DNA of 64,000 nucleotides from Mycobacterium sp. SVM_VP21 (GTDB lineage: Bacteria > Actinomycetota > Actinomycetes > Mycobacteriales > Mycobacteriaceae). The position numbers and the translations under genes are program-made. Positions 58,771-64,000 of the stretch are shown one piece after another. Where the stretch lies: the NCBI GenBank assembly GCA_024758765.1, contig CP101406.1, positions 3,100,001 to 3,164,000 of the forward strand. Reading direction: 5' to 3'. Position 1 is the first letter of the stretch, and each line of letters starts with the position of its first letter. The notes under the pieces were generated by a model. The model did no database searches. It saw nothing but the letters and a program-made list of their open reading frames with translations, and was not told the origin of the DNA.

Positions 58771-61700
58771 TCAGTACCTCACGTCCTGGCTGCGTCGCCG
58801 CACCACCGTCACCTCGTCGCGCTGGTTGCCGGTCGGCCCCAGGTAGTTGAATGCGAACGCGTGTTGGCCGTAGCCGCCGGCCAAGTGGCTGGGCTTGACC
58901 CGGATCCGGGTCAACGAGTTGTGCGTGCCGCCACGCTTGTTGTTGGTCTCGGCACGCGGCGTGTCAACGGTGCGTTCCTGGACGTGGTAGACGAACACCA
59001 CCCCGTCCGGCATCCGCTGACTGACGATCGCGCGGCCGACGAAAATACCGTTGACGTTGACGGCTTCGATCCAATCGTTGTCTTTCACACCGATTTTCGC
59101 GGCATCTCCCGGGCTCATCCACATGGTGGGGCCACCGCGCGACAGCGACAGCATGTAGAGGTTGTCCTGGTAGGTGGAGTGGAACGACCACTTTGAGTGC
59201 GGGGTCAGGTACCGCACGGTGATTCCGATGCCGTCGCCGACCTCACCGAGTTCGGGGGCGTCGAACAGCCGCGCCATGTCCAGCGGCGGACGGTACACCG
59301 GCATGTGCTCGCCGAGCTCCTCGATCCAGTCGTGGGCGAGGTAGAAGTGCATCCGTCCGGTCAGCGTGTGGAACGGCTTGAGGCACTCGATGTTGATCGT
59401 GAACGGGGCGTAGCGCCGTCCCCCGGTCTCGCTGCCGGACCACTCCGGGCTGGTGATCACGGGCACCGGGCGAGCCTGAGTGTCGGCGTAGGTGATCCGC
59501 TTCTCCTCGCTGCCTTCCGACAGCTGCGCCAGCCGCCGTCCGGTGCGCTTCTCCAGTTCCCGGAAACCCTCCGTGGCGATCCGGCCGTTGGTGGTGCCCG
59601 ACAACGCCAGCACGGTCTCGGCCATCCGCGTCGCGGTGGTCAGTGCGGGGCGACCGGCCCCGGCACCCGACGTCATCACCCCGAATCTGTCGGCCAGGTC
59701 CTCGACCTCTTCGTGCGGGAACACCGTCCAGCCCTTCGTGGTCAGCCCCAAGGAGTCCACCAGCGGGCCGAGAGACTGCCATTTGTCGTGGATCGCGGTG
59801 TAATCGCGCTGCACCACGGTCACTTTGGGCATCGTTCTGCCCGGAACCGGTGTCTCGCCGGTGCGCAGCCAATCGCGTTCGGTTCCATCGGGATAGGCCA
59901 TGGCATCGGCGGTGTCGTGCTGCATCGCGGTGAGCACCACGTCATTGCGGACGCCGAGGTGTTTGCGGGCCAGCCGGCTGAACGTCCGGGCGATCGCGCC
60001 GAACGCGTCGTAGTCACTGCGGGTCTCCCAGGGCGGGTCGATCGCCGCACTGAACGAGTGCACATAGGGATGCATGTCGGTCGACGACAGGTCGGCCTTC
60101 TCGTACCAGGTGGCCGCCGGTAGCACGACGTCGGACATCAGTGTGGTCGAGGTCATCCGGAAGTCGATCGACATCAGCAGGTCGAGCTTGCCCTCGGGAA
60201 TGTCGCGGTCCCAGCGCACATCGGCCGGCTTCGCCCCGCCGGCCGGGGGCTCGCCGATCACGCTGGCGTCGGTGCCCAGCAGGTGCTTGAGGAAGTACTC
60301 CCCGCCCTTGCCGGAAGCGCCGATGAGGTTGGCCCGCCAGACTGTGAGCACGCGCGGCCAGTTCACCGGGTTGTCCGGATCGGTGACCGACAGCTTCAGG
60401 TCACCGGCGGCGAGTTGCTCGGCGACGTACTCCCCCGCGTCCCGGCCGGCGGTGTCGGCCTCATCGGCAACATCCAGGCTGGAGCGGTCGAACTGCGGAT
60501 AGAACGGACTCCAGCCCATCGCGGTGGCCGACGCCAGGATGTCCATGGTGTGGCGGCCGTCGAATCGGCCGCGCCCGAGCGGAGTGGTCAGCTTTTCCGC
60601 CCCGTAGGCGTCGTAGCGCCACTGGTCGGTGTGGGCATACCAGTAGGAGGTGCCCGGCACCTGACGCGGCGGCCGCGACCAGTCGTTGCCGGCGGCCATC
60701 GTCTGCCATCCGGTCAGCGGGCGCACCTTCTCCTGGCCGACGTAGTGCGCCCAGCCGCCGCCGTTGCGTCCCATCGAGCCGGTGAGCATCAGCAGCGCGA
60801 GCACCGCTCGGTAGGTGGCGTCGCCGTGGAACCACTGGCAGATTCCGCTGCCCATGATGATCATGGACCGGCCGCCGGATTCTTCTGCGTTGCGGGCGAA
60901 TTCGCGTGCGATCCGAATCGCCTGCGAGGCCGCGACTCCGGTGATCGACTCCTGCCACGCCGGGGTGTTGACCTGCGTGTCGTCGTCGTAGCCGGTTGGC
61001 CATTCACCGGGCAGCCAAGGCCGGCGCACCGAGTAGTTGGCCAGCATCAGGTCGAACACCGTGCAGACCAGGTGCTCGCCGACCTGTCGCACCGGCACCC
61101 CGCGCTCGACGACGGTGCCGTGGCCGGTCACGGTGTCAAAGCCGGGCAGTGAGACCAGTGCGGCGGGCTGATCGCCGTTGAGGAACTTCGGGTTCTTGAC
61201 GGTTAACGCCGGCCGCAGCTCGCCCAGGTCCAGGTTCCACTTGCCCATGCCGTCGTCGCCCCAGCGGAAGCCGAGCGACCCGTGCGGCACCACAACACTG
61301 TCGGTGGCCTCATCCAGCAGGGCGGGCTTGAACGCGGCGTTTTCGACATCCGCAAGATCCCCGCCCAGGTCGGCTGCGGTCAGGTTCTTCCCCGGCACCA
61401 GTCGGCCGTCGCGCTCCTCCAGCTTGATCAGGAACGGCAGGTCGGTGTAGCGGCGCACGTAGTCGGTGAAGAACGGCACTTCCTGCTTGACGTAGCACTC
61501 GGTGAGGATGACGTGGCCCATCGCCATTGCCAGTGCACCGTCGGTACCGGCGGCACACGGCATCCACTCGTCGGCGAACTTGGTGTTGTCGGCGTAGTCC
61601 GGGCTGACGGTGACCACCTTGGTGCCGCGGTAGCGCACCTCGGCCATCCAGTGCGCGTCGGGCGTGCGGGTGATCGGGACATTGGAGCCCCACATCATCA

Positions 61701-62571
61701 GGTAGGCCGCGTCCCACCAGTCCCCGGATTCCGGGACGTCGGTCTGGTCGCCGAAAACCTGGGGTGAGGCGACCGGCAGGTCGGCGTACCAGTCGTAGAA
61801 GGAGGTCATCACCCCGCCGAGCATCTGGATGAAGCGTGACCCGGCGGCGAACGACACCATCGACATCGCCGGAATCGGGGAGAACCCGGCGACCCGGTCC
61901 GGACCGTAGGTCTTGATGGTGTGCACGTGGGCGGCAGCGATCATCTCGGTGGCTTCGGCCCAGCTCACCCGGACCAACCCGCCCATGCCGCGGGCCTGCT
62001 GGTAGCGCCGGCGACGCTCGGGGTCGGCCTGGATGTCGGCCCAGGCCAGCACCGGGTCGCCCAGGCGCGCCTTGGCCTCCCGGAACATCTCCACCAGCAC
62101 CCCGCGGGCGTAGGGATAGCGCACCCGGGTCGGTGAATAGGAGTACCAGGAGAACGAGGCGCCGCGCGGGCATCCGCGCGGCTCGTATTCGGGACGGTCC
62201 GGGCCCACCGAGGGGTAGTCGGTGGCCTGGTTCTCCCAGGTGATGATGCCGTCCTTGACGAAGATCTTCCAGGAACACGACCCGGTGCAGTTGACCCCGT
62301 GGGTGGATCGCACCACCTTGTCGTGGCTCCAGCGGTCCCGGTAGAAGATGTCGGCCTCACGCCCGCCCCGGCGAGTGACGGTGCGCAGGTCCGGGGAGAT
62401 CTGGCCCGGGGTGAAGAACCGGCCACTGCGTTCCAGCAGTTCCTCGAGCGGGCCACCGATTCCGGTGGTTCGGCGAGTCTCGCCGGAGTCGGCCCCCGGG
62501 CCGGCGGAGTCGAGGGGAAGCCGGGACCTCCGTAGGAACCCGGTGGTGGGCGGTCGTGCTGCGCGTGTCAT
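58771..62571 (-). CDS. narG: Respiratory nitrate reductase alpha subunit (molybdenum)
   Basis: The 1266-residue catalytic subunit has the FS0 ligands His91, Cys95, Cys99 and Cys134 (HGVNCTGSC, PRGCPRG) and SPQVFGDQTDVPES, whose Asp (about residue 263) corresponds to the Mo ligand in E. coli NarG. It reduces nitrate to nitrite at the cytoplasmic face. It corresponds to Rv1161 but is extended by about 30 residues at the N-terminus (LRRSRLPLD), with no nearer usual start codon. ATG 62571 has AAGGAGA 8 nt upstream. Confidence 0.96.
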   Translation of the reverse strand: MTRAARPPTTGFLRRSRLPLDSAGPGADSGETRRTTGIGGPLEELLERSGRFFTPGQISPDLRTVTRRGGREADIFYRDRWSHDKVVRSTHGVNCTGSCSWKIFVKDGIITWENQATDYPSVGPDRPEYEPRGCPRGASFSWYSYSPTRVRYPYARGVLVEMFREAKARLGDPVLAWADIQADPERRRRYQQARGMGGLVRVSWAEATEMIAAAHVHTIKTYGPDRVAGFSPIPAMSMVSFAAGSRFIQMLGGVMTSFYDWYADLPVASPQVFGDQTDVPESGDWWDAAYLMMWGSNVPITRTPDAHWMAEVRYRGTKVVTVSPDYADNTKFADEWMPCAAGTDGALAMAMGHVILTECYVKQEVPFFTDYVRRYTDLPFLIKLEERDGRLVPGKNLTAADLGGDLADVENAAFKPALLDEATDSVVVPHGSLGFRWGDDGMGKWNLDLGELRPALTVKNPKFLNGDQPAALVSLPGFDTVTGHGTVVERGVPVRQVGEHLVCTVFDLMLANYSVRRPWLPGEWPTGYDDDTQVNTPAWQESITGVAASQAIRIAREFARNAEESGGRSMIIMGSGICQWFHGDATYRAVLALLMLTGSMGRNGGGWAHYVGQEKVRPLTGWQTMAAGNDWSRPPRQVPGTSYWYAHTDQWRYDAYGAEKLTTPLGRGRFDGRHTMDILASATAMGWSPFYPQFDRSSLDVADEADTAGRDAGEYVAEQLAAGDLKLSVTDPDNPVNWPRVLTVWRANLIGASGKGGEYFLKHLLGTDASVIGEPPAGGAKPADVRWDRDIPEGKLDLLMSIDFRMTSTTLMSDVVLPAATWYEKADLSSTDMHPYVHSFSAAIDPPWETRSDYDAFGAIARTFSRLARKHLGVRNDVVLTAMQHDTADAMAYPDGTERDWLRTGETPVPGRTMPKVTVVQRDYTAIHDKWQSLGPLVDSLGLTTKGWTVFPHEEVEDLADRFGVMTSGAGAGRPALTTATRMAETVLALSGTTNGRIATEGFRELEKRTGRRLAQLSEGSEEKRITYADTQARPVPVITSPEWSGSETGGRRYAPFTINIECLKPFHTLTGRMHFYLAHDWIEELGEHMPVYRPPLDMARLFDAPELGEVGDGIGITVRYLTPHSKWSFHSTYQDNLYMLSLSRGGPTMWMSPGDAAKIGVKDNDWIEAVNVNGIFVGRAIVSQRMPDGVVFVYHVQERTVDTPRAETNNKRGGTHNSLTRIRVKPSHLAGGYGQHAFAFNYLGPTGNQRDEVTVVRRRSQDVRY

Positions 62572-62721
62572 CTCGGGATTCTCCTTCGCGGGTCGCCGCG
62601 CTCCGACGGATTAGCTACAGGCCGGAGCCACCGCCGCACGCCATGTCAGGCCCGAAACACCAGCGTAGCGGGATATATCGCTCGACGAGCAAATCCGTCA
62701 GCAAGATTTAACAGAGCCTTT

Positions 62722-63129
62722 TCACCAGAGTGCCTCAGCCAGGTCCGGCAGCCAAGCTCGATCAGCAGGTACCCAGTCAACGTCGGCCAGTTGCACAGCC
62801 GTCACCCAACGGAGCGCTTGATGATCATGGGGATGGGGCTCGCCGTTCGTCAGGCTGACCAGGTAGGCACGCAAGGTCATGTCCGGGTTCAGCACCACGT
62901 CAGCGCCGAGGCGCTCCCCCACCGTGATGGCGTCGGCGTCCAGGCCCAGTTCTTCGCCGAGTTCGCGGGCCAACGCGGCCGATTCACTCTCACCGGCCAT
63001 GACCTTGCCACCGGGCAGTTCCCAGCGACCGGCCAACTCCGGCGGGCGGCGCCGCTGCGCGATCAGCACCGTGCGCGCGCCCGCCGATTCGGCGAGGACG
63101 GCGCCGGCGACGACGATCTGGGGGGACAC
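62722..63129 (-). CDS. mutT2: MutT2-type Nudix (deoxy)CTP pyrophosphatase
   Basis: The 135-residue protein has the Nudix box GKVMAGESESAALARELGEELGL (G-x5-E-x7-REL-x-EE-x-GL, about residues 41-63). It corresponds to Rv1160 (MutT2), reported to hydrolyse dCTP, CTP and 5-methyl-dCTP. It lies 150 bp upstream of narG on the same strand. Divergent from the amidohydrolase gene. Start is GTG 63129. Confidence 0.93.
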   Translation of the reverse strand: MSPQIVVAGAVLAESAGARTVLIAQRRRPPELAGRWELPGGKVMAGESESAALARELGEELGLDADAITVGERLGADVVLNPDMTLRAYLVSLTNGEPHPHDHQALRWVTAVQLADVDWVPADRAWLPDLAEALW

Positions 63130-63192
63130 GCTCTAGGACGGTACGTGATCGGCATCGGATAACTATCGTCGTGCGAGGAGAAAGGATTTCCG

Positions 63193-64000
63193 TTGCGAAT
63201 CGTCACCGTCGAAGAGCATTTTCATCATCCGGAGGCTGTCGCTCGGGTCTTGGAACTCGCAGGTCCGGGCCCCGTCGTCCCCGACGAGGGATTCGGAGCC
63301 TTCCTGGTGAACTTCATGCCAGACCGGGACTCGGCCGAGCGGTTGAGCGGAAACCGACTGGCGCACATGGACCGGGTCGGCATCGACGTGCAGGTCGTCT
63401 CGCACGGCGCCAACAGTCCCGGCACTCTCGATCATCCCGAGGCCGTGGAGCTGTGCAGGCGGGTCAACGACTCGCTCGCTGTGCAGATTGCGGAGCATCC
63501 CACTCGGTTCCGGGGGTTCGCGACCCTGCCGCTGCACAATCCCGTCGCGGCGGCCGATGAATTGAAGCGCTGCGTCAACGAACTGGGCTTCGTCGGAGCC
63601 CTCGTCGCCGGAACGTGCGGTGGGCGGTTCCTCGACGATGAACGTTTCGACGTAGTCCTCGCCGCGGCCGAGACAGTTGACCTGCCCATCTACGTCCACC
63701 CGGGTGTACCGGAAGACCCGGTATCGCGGGCCTACTACGCCGGGAAGTGGCCCGCCGCGCTGCATTTCCTGTTCTCCGGCCCGGCGTTCGGCTGGCACGC
63801 CGAGGCGGGTATCCACATTCTGCGGTTGATCTTGTCGGGTGCACTGGATCGCCATCCCAGCCTGAAGCTACTCAGCGGCCACTGGGGTGAGTTCGTAGCT
63901 GGGTGGCTCGACCGGCTCGACGAAGCGATCAGCTGGGCCGGCGGCCGCCTCGCCCGCCCGGTGAGTGCGTATTACCGCGAGCAGGTTTGGGCGACACCGT
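63193..64000 (+). CDS. Amidohydrolase-2 (ACMSD/gamma-resorcylate decarboxylase-like) protein, 3' end outside window
   Basis: A frame from TTG 63193 stays open to the last base (269 codons). It begins MRIVTVEEHFHHPEAV; EEHFHHP is a metal-site variant of EEH.H. Other matches are VSHGANSPGTLDHPEAV, IYVHPGVP (metal His), FGWHAEAGIHILRLILSG and LLSGHWGEF, all typical of amidohydrolase-2 metal-dependent hydrolases/decarboxylases. AAAGGA lies 7 nt upstream. The substrate is unknown; an aromatic or 2-pyrone-type acid is a guess. It is divergent from mutT2. Confidence 0.85.
   Translation, partial: MRIVTVEEHFHHPEAVARVLELAGPGPVVPDEGFGAFLVNFMPDRDSAERLSGNRLAHMDRVGIDVQVVSHGANSPGTLDHPEAVELCRRVNDSLAVQIAEHPTRFRGFATLPLHNPVAAADELKRCVNELGFVGALVAGTCGGRFLDDERFDVVLAAAETVDLPIYVHPGVPEDPVSRAYYAGKWPAALHFLFSGPAFGWHAEAGIHILRLILSGALDRHPSLKLLSGHWGEFVAGWLDRLDEAISWAGGRLARPVSAYYREQVWATP

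Noticed and set aside
62572..62721. A DosR or NarL-type box upstream of narG
   Set aside because: No sequence close to the DosR palindrome is present; only the AT-rich GGGATATATCGCTCG patch is seen.

Overview
The window is a high-GC stretch of a Mycobacterium (sensu lato) chromosome. It is a densely packed, mostly inverted equivalent of the M. tuberculosis Rv1160-Rv1229c neighbourhood. Recognisable markers, in order, are mrp, tatB-htrA-rseA-sigE, an Rv1220c-type methyltransferase, the Rv1219c-1216c efflux block, glgC/glgA, tag, gpgS-folP2, fadD6, a LOG-family gene, dapE/dapD, fadD36, rocA, dapC, fadH, fbiC, mshB, lpqW, typA, narGHJI and mutT2. PGRS-type Gly/Ala repeats and PE-PPE, MmpS/MmpL and DUF732 proteins confirm a mycobacterium. 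The PGRS proteins carry export signals instead of PE domains, which hints at a lineage outside the M. tuberculosis complex (perhaps M. terrae-like); that placement is inference only.

Layout. 1-9.2 kb: end of mrp, the SigE envelope-stress module with its anti-sigma factor, HtrA and TatB, then a TetR-controlled ABC exporter with a linked membrane methyltransferase. 9.2-13 kb: two convergent accessory genes encoding exported PGRS chimeras, one ending in DUF2599 and one in an endoglycoceramidase-like GH5 enzyme. 13-19.5 kb: alpha-glucan and methylglucose-lipopolysaccharide metabolism (glgC/glgA, gpgS-folP2), a small DUF3117 gene, a DivIVA-type gene and tag, then a DUF2127 membrane protein. 19.6-27.3 kb: hchA, fadD6, LOG protein, a large AAA/TPR ATPase and the divergent lysine genes dapE and dapD. 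27.3-34.4 kb: a TetR-mmpS-mmpL module, a small lipoprotein, fadD36, a SufR-like regulator and a CMD protein. 34.4-42.4 kb: rocA, an exported PE-PPE hydrolase, a PucR regulator, psuG, a secreted HNH nuclease, dapC and PadR. 42.4-50.5 kb: fadH, fbiC (coenzyme F420), two exported proteins of unknown function, and mshB (mycothiol) with an overlooked 35-codon Trp-rich ORF. 50.7-64 kb: lpqW, typA, MarR, and narGHJI extended by coupled DUF732 and RidA genes, then mutT2 and the start of an amidohydrolase.

No rRNA, tRNA, insertion sequence, prophage or CRISPR array was seen. The most interesting features are the exported PGRS-enzyme chimeras, the Trp-rich small ORF coupled to the mshB operon, the loss of fdxC beside dapC, the extended nitrate-reductase operon, and at least four types of intergenic inverted repeat that look like dispersed mycobacterial elements. 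Several local transcription factors have a well-formed palindrome at or near their own start.
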